A program made the translations under genes and the position numbers. Source: JACDAL01 sp963849115 (GTDB lineage: Bacteria; Actinomycetota; CADDZG01; WHSQ01). Taken from it: a DNA stretch of 64,000 nt. Numbering within the stretch: position 1 is the stretch's first letter; every line of letters begins with the position of its first letter. Under the pieces are notes generated by a model. That model did no database searches. It saw nothing but the letters and a program-made list of their open reading frames with translations, and had not been told where the DNA came from. The stretch is from positions 310,001-374,000 of the forward strand of contig CAWKGK010000009.1 in assembly GCA_963849115.1 (NCBI GenBank), written 5' to 3'. Shown here piece by piece: positions 17,065-25,012 of this stretch.

Positions 17065-17534
17065 TTGCCATCCTCCGATTCGACGGTCGGCAAAACCTCG
17101 TCGTATGAGGCCTTAGCTCTAGGGCCGCCGCTCGTCTGTGTGGCGGGGCCGATGATTGCTACGGTCTTTGCTTCGGCATTGCCGGAGGTGACTTTATGAA
17201 ATAGGTACCGAAATCCTATCCGCGACTCAATACGAACACTAAACTAGATTCAGTCTTTGTGGCCTGTTGTTGATAGTTGTTCTCTACCGTGAGCGAAACC
17301 CAAGCCTGCGGGTCCGTCACCGCGGTTCCCGCGCCGAGCACGGGGGTCCGGCTCTTTTGGGCCGGGTCATCATGCACCCGATCAGCCTCCTCATCCCCCC
17401 TCGGATTCATTGACGATCCTCACGTGACGTGGGCCGGCAGCGCCACAGAGATGCGACTCCGGTTCGGTCGTCCAGATCCGCTTGCCTGCTCGTGGTCAGT
17501 CGCTGATCATCGGTCGCCCCGGGTGTAATGCGCG
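17065..17534. other. Long intergenic region, left part
   Basis: No convincing gene. Short open frames on both strands lack ribosome sites and family resemblance. The first 150 bases form the leader and promoter region of the secreted phytase-like gene and contain the small hairpin CGGCATTGCCG (17173-17183). Base composition is less GC-rich than in the flanking genes. Confidence 0.45.
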
Positions 17535-17772
17535 ATGCGTGTTGTGCTTATTGACTATTTCGGCGACGAAGAGGGTGAGCCTCGATCGGAATTCGTGATC
17601 GCGGCTACGACGCTGCGCTCATGGATGACTACCATCGGCAAGGAAGAGATCCACTCACTTGCGGAACGTGGTCGAGGGCGGCAAAGTTTATTTCCGGGGT
17701 CAGTCGTTCGATGTCGATGTGCATGTCGCGGGAAAGGATCGGATAGTGACGGTGCGCAGCTCGAGCGGCTAA
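17535..17772 (+). pseudogene. Possible decayed small gene
   Basis: A frame from the ATG at 17535 reads MRVVLIDYFGDEEGEPRSEF, then becomes arginine-rich. From about 17650 another frame reads as a plausible beta-strand segment, NVVEGGKVYFRGQSFDVDV, then HVAGKDRIVTVRSSSG, and ends at a TAA (17770-17772). The switch suggests a small gene broken by an indel. I do not recognise the protein. No gene is seen from here to 17893. Confidence 0.25.
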
Positions 17773-17893
17773 ACCCATCCGGGACGTAGCGCGTCGATTA
17801 CGCTCCGCTTGTGAATAAATGCATGTTGCCCTTCCAATAAGAAGTTTTTGTTAACGATAGGTGCTTAAGGGCGCGGGTGGGACCAAGCATCTG

Positions 17894-17905
17894 GTACAAA
17901 TGTAC
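17894..17905. promoter_or_regulatory. Short palindrome GTACA-AA-TGTAC upstream of GT2 gene
   Basis: Two 5-base arms (GTACA and TGTAC) separated by AA lie about 70 bases before the glycosyltransferase start. The element could be an operator. Weak evidence. Confidence 0.25.
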
Positions 17906-17933
17906 TAGGCGGTGGGGACTCGTCTAAGGCGGT

Positions 17934-17957
17934 GGTGCTTTGGGCAGCAAAAGCACC
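17934..17957 (+). promoter_or_regulatory. Leader hairpin before the GT2 gene
   Basis: Perfect 8-base arms GGTGCTTT and AAAGCACC with an 8-base loop (GGGCAGCA). The element ends 5 bases before the GGAGG ribosome site of the glycosyltransferase. It could act as an RNA control element or operator. Confidence 0.4.
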
Positions 17958-17971
17958 CCCTCGGAGGAAAG

Positions 17972-18973
17972 GTGGAGCGAAGAGTGACGCGGGTTCTTCC
18001 CGAGGTAACGGTTGTGCTTCTAGCCCATAAGCCAGGCGAGCATGAGGTTGAGACGGCGCAACTTGTGAGAGATCAGGACTACGAGGGCCCGGTGAGCATC
18101 CTGGTTATCGACTCGAGCCCGGATCGGTGCAGCGCTCATAATGTCGCGCTGCAGCGACTTGCCGATATCTATGATGCGATACCCCCTGAGACGTTCGGTC
18201 ACGGCAAGACCCGCAATCGCGCCCTCGACATGTGCACCTCTCCCTTGGTTGTCTATCTGTCCCAGGATGCGCACCCCGTGCGTAGAAGCTGGCTTCGAAG
18301 CCTTGTGGCACCGCTGGTGGACGGCGAGGCCGAAGCAAGCTACGGGCGACAGGAGTCTCCAGGTGCGGACGCGGAACGTGACGCGACGTTCGGTTACTGG
18401 TATCCAGAGGAGCCCCAGATCAAGACCAAGGCTGACATGTCTGAGCTGGGATTCAAGACATTCCATTTCTCCGATGTTACTTCCGCCTTTTCTACCGATC
18501 TCGTTCGTAGTCTGCGATTCCCTGAAGAGTTGGATGCATTCGGGAGGGGCGAGGATTTCGGCATTGCCAAGCGTCTGCTCGATACCGGCCATAGAATCGC
18601 CTACGTGCCGGAGGCCGCTGTGTGGCACGCCCACAAGATGAGCCCACAGCAGACCTTTACTCGCTACCGGCAAATCGGCGTGGTCTGCGAGAAGCTTGGA
18701 ATCTTCTCCGACCTGCGGAAAGAGGGACGCGCGCACTTCTACTTCGACGGGTTGAAGGTGACACGAGGACTTTCGCCACGCGGCAACGGCGGGCTCAGGG
18801 GCAAGGCAACTCCCGTCCTCGTAGGGGCGCTCAAAGCCACGGCCGTGTCCTACGGCCGCGTCGAGGCGCGCCTCGGCAACGGTGGGCTCAGGGGCAAGGC
18901 GACCCCCGTCTTTGTTGGAGCGCTCAAGGCCGCAACCGTCGCCTATGGCCGGCGTCGAAGCTCGCTTTATTAG
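17972..18973 (+). CDS. Family 2 glycosyltransferase (rhamnosyltransferase-like)
   Basis: About 333 residues. The GT-A fold shows EVTVVLLAHKPGEHEVETAQ at the start, ILVIDSSPD, the HGKTRNRALDMC segment and LVVYLSQDAHPV carrying the DXH/DXD-type metal site. GRGEDFGIAKRLLDTGH is the acceptor-side ED motif. It resembles rhamnosyl/mannosyl transferases of O-antigen loci. The start was set at a GTG 4 bases after GGAGG; a second GTG at 17984 is possible. The C-terminus carries a 31-residue tandem repeat outside the catalytic domain. It probably adds a sugar to the lipid-linked repeat unit. Confidence 0.88.
   Translation: MERRVTRVLPEVTVVLLAHKPGEHEVETAQLVRDQDYEGPVSILVIDSSPDRCSAHNVALQRLADIYDAIPPETFGHGKTRNRALDMCTSPLVVYLSQDAHPVRRSWLRSLVAPLVDGEAEASYGRQESPGADAERDATFGYWYPEEPQIKTKADMSELGFKTFHFSDVTSAFSTDLVRSLRFPEELDAFGRGEDFGIAKRLLDTGHRIAYVPEAAVWHAHKMSPQQTFTRYRQIGVVCEKLGIFSDLRKEGRAHFYFDGLKVTRGLSPRGNGGLRGKATPVLVGALKATAVSYGRVEARLGNGGLRGKATPVFVGALKAATVAYGRRRSSLY
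18782..18952 (+). repeat. Tandem 93-base coding repeat at GT2 C-terminus
   Basis: Two copies offset by 93 bases (31 codons) encode GNGGLRGKATPVLVGALKAT and GNGGLRGKATPVFVGALKAA, each followed by a similar V-x-YGR stretch. The copies differ mostly at third positions, so the duplication is old and selected. Confidence 0.85.
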
Positions 18974-19118
18974 ATAACCTCGTCCCTGCCTTCGGCTTGG
19001 TCCGTGGTGAACGCGGATTCTCGTACAATACTTCTCGCAACAGCCAGGATTCGAGCAGGGTGGCGAATCCCCGACCGTGGCCCAATGCCAGTTTGTTGCA
19101 GGCAGCTGAAAGGGCCCG

Positions 19119-19814
19119 GTGATAGAGAAGCCGACGGAGGCAGGGCAGAGGCGTGGAGATGGTGCTCGTGAGGCGGGTCAGAACCCATCTGGTGGTGGCA
19201 TCAGCCCACCCCGATTGAAGTCCCCGGGAGCGGGATCCGGCTGGGCCATCCCCGGCCCCCTCATCCAGTGCTATGCAGACGCAACCGGGAGGCTGATCGC
19301 TTACATGATCGACGCCGTCATCGTCAGCGTCATCATCCTTGTCGGAGCTACCGTTTTCTCCGTCGTGCTCGGGCCGGCCGTGAGCTTCAGCGGCGCGACC
19401 ATTACCGTCGACCGAGAACTCGCAGTTCTCAACGCCACCATGGCCACCGCGATCAACTTCTTGTACTTCGTGATGCTGTGGACGAGGCTGAGCGCAACTC
19501 TGGCTCAGCGGCTTCTGAAGCTTGAGGTCGTTTCGACCTCCGGAGAAGGGTTGGCGCTCGGCCAAGCTGTGATCCGCTGGATCCTTCTCAGCGCCCCCGG
19601 AGTCGCAGCCGGAGTCGCAGCCGCACTAGGGCAGGTAGTTTCATGGATCGATATCCTGGCGCTGGCTTGGTACACAGCTCTGCTGATCACGACGGCCCTC
19701 AGCCCCACCAAACGAGGCTTGCACGATCGTGTCGCCGGTACGATCGTGACTCGGTCTGTGTGCATCGTCAGGTTCGACGAGTCCGGCGGCGTAGAGACGC
19801 CGGTTGTTCGCTGA
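19119..19814 (+). CDS. RDD-family membrane protein
   Basis: A 231-residue protein with a disordered Gly/Pro-rich N-terminus (about 50 residues), then RLIAYMIDAVIVSVII, which carries the Arg and Asp of the RDD motif in the first span. Several further hydrophobic segments follow, and the family's end motif SPTKRGLHDRVAGTIV. It is an integral membrane protein of unknown transport or stress role. GTG start. It overlaps the next gene, the GMC oxidoreductase, by 11 bases, so the two are co-expressed. Confidence 0.82.
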   Translation: MIEKPTEAGQRRGDGAREAGQNPSGGGISPPRLKSPGAGSGWAIPGPLIQCYADATGRLIAYMIDAVIVSVIILVGATVFSVVLGPAVSFSGATITVDRELAVLNATMATAINFLYFVMLWTRLSATLAQRLLKLEVVSTSGEGLALGQAVIRWILLSAPGVAAGVAAALGQVVSWIDILALAWYTALLITTALSPTKRGLHDRVAGTIVTRSVCIVRFDESGGVETPVVR

Positions 19815-21498
19815 CGCACGCGGCGTCGAGGCCGGTACGGAGCTCGAGGCAGATCTCTGCATTGTCGGCGCGGGCGCCGCAGGAATCACTCTTGCGCGGG
19901 AGTTTATTGGGGGGTCGGCTCGCGTGGTGCTTCTCGAGAGCGGCGGATTCGACTACGAGGCGGACACCCAAGCCCTGTATGAGGGGCGCCAGAAGGGCGG
20001 CATTGAATACTTTCCGCTCGAGACCGCCCGACTTCGCCAGTTTGGGGGCACCACGAATCACTGGGGAGGCCTCTGTCGCCCCTTCGAAGAGGCTGACTTC
20101 CTGCCTCGAGATTGGATCCCTCATAGTGGCTGGCCAATAAACAAGACCGAACTCGATCCCTTCTACGAACGAGCGCGCGTTGCGGCCAACCTGCCGTCCC
20201 CGTTGTGGAGCGCCTCCGAGTGGGTTCAGCGCGATCACCTATCCCCACTGAACCTGGGCAGAAGTTTCGAGACACGTGTGGCTCAGGATGTCCCCTCGGC
20301 GCAGAAGAGCTTCGGCGTGACGTACAAGGACGAAATCGACCGGGCGCCCAACGTGACTGCTTACCTCCACGCGAATGCGGTCGAGGTCCAGATGGGCGAG
20401 TCGGGAGCAATCGCTACTGCCATCCAGGTGGCCACCTTGACCGGCAGGCAATTCTCAGTTGCCGCGAAACAGTTCGTGCTCGCGCTCGGGGGACTCGAAA
20501 ATCCCAGACTGCTTCTCGCTTCAGACAAGCAGGAACGCGCCGGCGTCGGGAACCGGAACGATCTCGTGGGGAGGTTCTTCCTGGAGCATCCCCGCTTCAT
20601 TGCCGGAATGATCGTTCCGACGAACCCCAATCTCTCTGTGGGGTTCTACCAGAACCACCGCGTCGGCGATGCGACGACCGTCGGCTACATAGCCTTGGCT
20701 CGAGATGCTCAGAGCGAGGAGGGGCTCGTGGACGTCCAGATCCGGATTGAACCGGCGTACGAAGCCCGCTTCGAGCAAGCTCTCGACTCGGTAGACGTCG
20801 ACTCGGCGCGAGCACTCTTGGGGCGAAGCGGGGAAGAGGAGCTCGGTGGGCATATCGGCAACGTGCTGCGAGATCTGATGAGCTGGCGGAGCTTCGTGGT
20901 GGCCGGAGCTCCCGTGCCCGTCCCCTATCCAGAACTCGTGGGCGAGCTGATCCGTTCTACTCCCGTCGAGAGACAATCGCTGATTCCAGGGCTGCTCGGG
21001 GATGTCGCCGGCGCGGCCTACAGCGAGCTATCGGGTCGAGCGCCGCTGGATGGCCTCGCTCTTAGCACGCGCTTCGAACCCGTTCCCAACCCCGACAGCC
21101 GCGTGCTACTCACTGGGAAGCGCGACGCTTTGAACATGCGCAGAATCCAACTGAACTGGCAGCTGGGCGACTTAGATAAGCACAGTGTGAGGCGTACGCT
21201 CGAGATCCTTGCGGGTGAGGTCGGGCGCACAGGACTTGGGCGGATGAAGATACTGTTCGACGAGCAGGACCCTTGGCCGCAGGACCTGGCCGGAGGATGG
21301 CACCTGATGGGCACGACGAGGATGAGTGACTCCGCACGGCAAGGGGTCGTCGATAGGAATTGCCGAGTGCATGGGATGGCCAACCTCTACGTTGCAGGAA
21401 GCTCAGTGTTCCCCACCGCGGGGTCGGGAACACCGACCTTGACGCTGATTGCACTGGCGTTACGGCTTGCTCAGCATCTCAAGGGAATCTTGTCGTGA
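19804..21498 (+). CDS. GMC-family FAD-dependent oxidoreductase
   Basis: A 564-residue flavoprotein. The FAD-binding Rossmann motif is LCIVGAGAAGITLARE, then VVLLESGGFDYE and the TTNHWGGLCRPFE segment of the bacterial dehydrogenase branch of the GMC family. The C-terminal substrate domain has GGWHLMGTTRMSDSARQGVV (the His), YVAGSSVFPTAGSGTPTLT and a closing helix. The TTG start gives an N-terminus (DARGVEAGTELEAD) like those of homologues. No signal peptide is seen. It overlaps the next gene, a Tat-signal small protein, by 4 bases (GTGA). It may oxidise a sugar or polyol of the exopolysaccharide pathway. Confidence 0.9.
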   Translation: MFADARGVEAGTELEADLCIVGAGAAGITLAREFIGGSARVVLLESGGFDYEADTQALYEGRQKGGIEYFPLETARLRQFGGTTNHWGGLCRPFEEADFLPRDWIPHSGWPINKTELDPFYERARVAANLPSPLWSASEWVQRDHLSPLNLGRSFETRVAQDVPSAQKSFGVTYKDEIDRAPNVTAYLHANAVEVQMGESGAIATAIQVATLTGRQFSVAAKQFVLALGGLENPRLLLASDKQERAGVGNRNDLVGRFFLEHPRFIAGMIVPTNPNLSVGFYQNHRVGDATTVGYIALARDAQSEEGLVDVQIRIEPAYEARFEQALDSVDVDSARALLGRSGEEELGGHIGNVLRDLMSWRSFVVAGAPVPVPYPELVGELIRSTPVERQSLIPGLLGDVAGAAYSELSGRAPLDGLALSTRFEPVPNPDSRVLLTGKRDALNMRRIQLNWQLGDLDKHSVRRTLEILAGEVGRTGLGRMKILFDEQDPWPQDLAGGWHLMGTTRMSDSARQGVVDRNCRVHGMANLYVAGSSVFPTAGSGTPTLTLIALALRLAQHLKGILS

Positions 21499-21902
21499 GC
21501 GCAAACCACTCGTTTACACGCCGCCGCTTCTTGTTGCTGGGGGCCGGAGTGGGGGCTGGACTTGTCCTGCACAGACTGCCGCTCCGGTCGGGCTCCACTG
21601 CGTTCGTGGAGCAACGGCTGGGGGGGTTGTTCGCGCACATCGAGAGCGCGCAAGCAGTTGGACGAAACTATCTCGACTCCGTCGCAGGCGAGGCCGACGC
21701 AGCAGATGGTCTCGTCGAGCTGGTGGTTCGGGCCCTGCCCGGCCGCTACCACACACTCCGAGAAGTGAGCGACCACGAGCTCAGGGGGCTCCTCGCACAG
21801 CGGATAAGCGAGGACTTCAAAGAGCATCGAACGGTGGAGGTGTCGGGGTGGGTCTTGGCGCGGACCGAAGCCAGGCTGTGCGCATTGTCGGCTCTGGGTT
21901 GA
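21495..21902 (+). CDS. Tat-exported small protein, probable partner of GMC oxidoreductase
   Basis: A 135-residue protein starting with a GTG that overlaps the oxidoreductase stop. It opens with a twin-arginine signal (SFTRRRFLLLGAGVGAGLVL). The rest is helical and has no motif I can name. Its size, signal and position match the small subunits of gluconate-, sorbitol- or fructose-dehydrogenase complexes, which carry a signal-less GMC subunit through the Tat pore. That function is inferred from organisation, not from sequence identity. Confidence 0.72.
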   Translation: MSANHSFTRRRFLLLGAGVGAGLVLHRLPLRSGSTAFVEQRLGGLFAHIESAQAVGRNYLDSVAGEADAADGLVELVVRALPGRYHTLREVSDHELRGLLAQRISEDFKEHRTVEVSGWVLARTEARLCALSALG

Positions 21903-22010
21903 TGAACCCGTCCCGGCCTGCAAGGCTCTTGGCCGCGTGTGGTGAAAGGCTCTAGCTAGATCCGAACTGAGGGCATGTGCACACCACGAGTGGGCTCAAG
22001 CTCAGAAGGC

Positions 22011-23567
22011 TCAGTATGCTCCCCTGCGAGTCAGCAGGACCTGCACCGTCTTCAGCATGATGTAGAGGTCGAGAGTTAGGGACCAGTTCTCGATGTAGAA
22101 GAGATCGAGACGCAGCGCTTCCTCGGCACTCAGGTTGCTGCGCCCGTTGATCTGCCACCAACCGGTGACACCCGCCGGCACCTCGTGGCGGGAGCGGAGT
22201 AATTCGAGGTTGGCAGAGATCTGTTCGACGGGCAGCGGCCGAGGGCCCACCAGGCTCATTTCCCCTCTTATCACATTGAACAGCTGGGGCAGCTCGTCGA
22301 GGCTCGAGCTTCTAAGGAAGCGACCCACCCTCGTGAGGCGGGGGTCGTCTTTGGGTTTGAAGAACAGTGCAGATGGGTCCGGAGAATCTTCGATTCGGAT
22401 CAAGTGGGCGTTATTGACCATCGTGCGGAACTTGTAAAGGATGAAGCTGCGCCCCCCTTGGGTGACCCGCTCTTGCAGAAACAGCGCCGGGCCGCTTGAG
22501 GAAACGCGAATGGCTATCGCCAGCGCAGCCAGCAGTGGCATCGTCAGCAGGAGCACCAGTGATCCGCAGGTAAGGTCAAAAGACCTCTTGATCAGCTTCT
22601 GAGAGGCGCTCAAGCGAACCGGCTTTACAGTGAGCGCCAAGGACGTCCCTATCGGCTGCACAGTGAGCCGGGAGGACAGCATCTCGGGCAGATTGGCAGA
22701 GACCCGCATCTCGACGTTCTCTTGGCGTGCGGCCGTAGCAACGCGCAGCATTGCCTCGTTGTTCAACGCAGTCGACGCGACGAACAGGCAGTCGGCCGCG
22801 TGAGCGCGTATGGCGTCCGAAAGAGAATCGAGGTTACCGACCACCGGCAAGCAGTTCTCCGAGACGTGGGAATCGGTGAACGACACGTACCCGAGCGGCG
22901 CAAACCCGGAATCGGGCGACCTCAGGGAATCGGCGACGCGTGCGGCCTCTTCGTTCGTGCCCACGACGAGAGTGCGGTAGGAAAGTCGCCCGTCCCGCTT
23001 AAGCCGGCTCTCATAAACCCTCCAAGCATGCCTCGCCGTCAGCTCGAGGAAGAGCACAATCAACCAGGAGATCGCAATCCAGCCACGAGAGAAGGAAGCT
23101 TTCGACCAGAAGCTGACGACCATCACCAGGAGAATGCCGAGGCTCGTTGCCCCAATGGTGCGGCGGAACTCGGTCGCCCCTGGAATGTGCTGTGGTGAGT
23201 ACAGTCCGAAGGCTCGGAAGACTGCTACCCACAGGAGGGGTATCCCCAGTACGACGAGAATGTAGTCGAGGTCCATCGGACGAAGCTCCCAGCGCAGAAA
23301 CCAGCCGACGACCAGCGCCAGACAGATGCAGGCGGCGTCGGTAAGCGCAAGTCCCCAGGCGATCCAGCGGTAGCGCTCTTTCACCCTCGACGGCAGGATC
23401 TTGTTGTCGTTGCTCGTAGCCCGGGGCTCGTCGAGTTCAGTTCGCAAGAGGAACCCGTCCGAACTCTCTGGAGTGCCCACAGCCGGGTCGCTGGAAACGA
23501 TGACGAGATGCTTCTCGTCCGAGGGCATGGCAAGTGCGCCGTTGTCTGACGAAGGCCCCTGTTCCAC
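22011..23567 (-). CDS. Polyprenyl-phosphate sugar phosphotransferase (WbaP/CpsE-like, initiating transferase)
   Basis: A 518-residue membrane enzyme. After a hydrophilic N-terminus (about 65 residues) come four or five spans, a CoA-binding-3-like domain (about 180-300: RTLVVGTNEEAARVADSL), and another span at 330-355. The catalytic bacterial sugar-transferase domain has KRSFDLTCGSLVLLL, LYKFRTM, LRSSSLDELPQLFNVIRGEM and SLVGPRPLP. It transfers a sugar-1-phosphate to undecaprenyl phosphate and so starts repeat-unit synthesis. GTG start with GGGGAG upstream. A strong hairpin lies 18 bases before the start. Confidence 0.95.
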   Translation of the reverse strand: MEQGPSSDNGALAMPSDEKHLVIVSSDPAVGTPESSDGFLLRTELDEPRATSNDNKILPSRVKERYRWIAWGLALTDAACICLALVVGWFLRWELRPMDLDYILVVLGIPLLWVAVFRAFGLYSPQHIPGATEFRRTIGATSLGILLVMVVSFWSKASFSRGWIAISWLIVLFLELTARHAWRVYESRLKRDGRLSYRTLVVGTNEEAARVADSLRSPDSGFAPLGYVSFTDSHVSENCLPVVGNLDSLSDAIRAHAADCLFVASTALNNEAMLRVATAARQENVEMRVSANLPEMLSSRLTVQPIGTSLALTVKPVRLSASQKLIKRSFDLTCGSLVLLLTMPLLAALAIAIRVSSSGPALFLQERVTQGGRSFILYKFRTMVNNAHLIRIEDSPDPSALFFKPKDDPRLTRVGRFLRSSSLDELPQLFNVIRGEMSLVGPRPLPVEQISANLELLRSRHEVPAGVTGWWQINGRSNLSAEEALRLDLFYIENWSLTLDLYIMLKTVQVLLTRRGAY

Positions 23568-23585
23568 TGTTGCTCCCCAATCCCA

Positions 23586-23605
23586 GAGCCGACACCGGTC
23601 GGCTC
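23586..23605. promoter_or_regulatory. Inverted repeat upstream of the initiating transferase gene
   Basis: Perfect 8-base arms GAGCCGAC and GTCGGCTC around ACCG, 18 bases upstream of the GTG start on the - strand. It could be an operator or a leader hairpin that limits translation. Confidence 0.42.
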
Positions 23606-23927
23606 AATTCGTCCTAGACCACCCTCGCCTTGTCACCCGAACGCTGTCGCCGAGGCCATGATGTCGCTCGCCCCGCCCCCGCGAGGGCCCCCACAATTTC
23701 CGACCACCAGGCGGCTCAGCGCTCAGGCCGCCCCCAACTCGGCCCCTTCTCCGTCTTAGGAGCCCTGGGCCATAGAACGGCGGGTACCCCCCGGTTTGAA
23801 TTTGGAGTGCACCTACCGCCACTTGCAGGTTAGGCGATCTGGGAGAAAAATGCAAAAAACTGGGAAAAAATCTCGGGTGCTCCGTCCGTGGGGCATGTAT
23901 CACTCTTAGCAAGCAACTGAATACAGC
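23606..23927. other. Intergenic region between divergent EPS genes
   Basis: No gene is supported. The part from about 23830 to 23927 has A-runs and is AT-richer than its surroundings; it probably holds the promoter of the sulfotransferase gene. No tRNA or riboswitch was recognised. Confidence 0.45.
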
Positions 23928-24998
23928 ATGTTGTTTGACTTGATCGCTCTCGAGAAATGGTTTCACTCCGGGTGGTGGGGCGAATGGGGTAGATTGGCTG
24001 ATGGGGTGGGTCCGGTTGAGACTTCGGACCCAGGGCGGATACGGTCTTCGACCTCGATTCAGGGGGCTGATGAGTTGGCGGATGCTGCGGCAAACCTTCT
24101 GCTCGCCGGGGTTCCCAAGGCAGGCACAACCTCCTTGTTCGAGTACTTGGGGCAACATCCGGATATCTGCGCCTCTACGAACAAGGGTCCGGGATATTTC
24201 AGCCCCCTGAGGCGCGGTGAAGCTCTGGGCAGCATCGACTCCTACAATGAGAACTTCGCCCATTGCACCGGTCAGAGGTACGCGATGGAGGCCACACCGG
24301 GGTACTGCTACGGGGGAAGAGGACTAGTCGAAGGTGTCAAGGCAACCCTTGACAGGCCCCGCATTGTCCTCAGCCTTCGAAACCCTGTCGACCGGCTCTG
24401 GTCGTCCTACGCATGGCAGCGGTCAAGAGGCAATCTCCCCGACATCGAGTCGTTTGAGCAGTACGTCTCAATCTGCAATCTAAAGCGAGAGCGGGGCGAG
24501 AAACAGGGTCCGTACTTCGGGGGCGTCACCATTAGTTTTTACGGGGAGTACGTTCCGGATTGGTTCGATGCCTTTGGAGATGACGTCAGGGTCGTTTTCA
24601 CCGACTATTTGTTCGCGGATCCTCGAGCGGTCGTGACCGAGCTCTGCGGCTGGCTGTCGATCGACGATGGCGTGGCCGCATCGTTCGACTACGGCGTTCG
24701 TAACAAGACGGCTCACGCGCGCAGCCAGGTGATGAGTCGGAAAACCCACGCACTCAAGAAGTCTAGCGACGACCTCTTCCGCCGCTTCCCCGGTGTGAAG
24801 AAGGGTCTGCAAAAGGCCTACCTTCGCGTCAACACTCGTGAGGAGCTCGAGGAGAGGCTTCGCCCTGAAGCCAGAGGGGAGCTCGATGCTCTGTTTCGGG
24901 AGTCCAACATGCGCGTGGCGGCACTGCTGAAGTCACGTGGCTACGATCGACTGCCGTCCTGGCTCGAGCCCAGCTTGGCCACCGAGAAAAGTCCATAG
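23928..24998 (+). CDS. PAPS-dependent sulfotransferase
   Basis: Up to 356 residues. The 5'-phosphosulfate loop is LLLAGVPKAGTTSLFEYLGQHP and the 3'-phosphate site is IVLSLRNPVDRLWSSYAW; EATPGYCYGG and the FADPRAVVTELCGWLSID segment fit the family. The first 60 residues are variable, so the start is uncertain. The protein is a close paralogue of the one at 45358-46353 (shared DICAS, FDYGVRNKTAHAR and KGYDRLP-type ends). It probably sulfates a sugar of the lipid-linked glycan. Confidence 0.87.
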   Translation: MLFDLIALEKWFHSGWWGEWGRLADGVGPVETSDPGRIRSSTSIQGADELADAAANLLLAGVPKAGTTSLFEYLGQHPDICASTNKGPGYFSPLRRGEALGSIDSYNENFAHCTGQRYAMEATPGYCYGGRGLVEGVKATLDRPRIVLSLRNPVDRLWSSYAWQRSRGNLPDIESFEQYVSICNLKRERGEKQGPYFGGVTISFYGEYVPDWFDAFGDDVRVVFTDYLFADPRAVVTELCGWLSIDDGVAASFDYGVRNKTAHARSQVMSRKTHALKKSSDDLFRRFPGVKKGLQKAYLRVNTREELEERLRPEARGELDALFRESNMRVAALLKSRGYDRLPSWLEPSLATEKSP

Positions 24999-25012
24999 GA
25001 GGCCCTCGGAGC

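Noticed and set aside
17080..17200. Possible c-di-GMP-type riboswitch (GCAAAGAC and GGCAA stretches upstream of the secreted protein gene)
   Set aside because: The order and spacing of the consensus pieces do not fit, and no closing P1 stem was found by eye.
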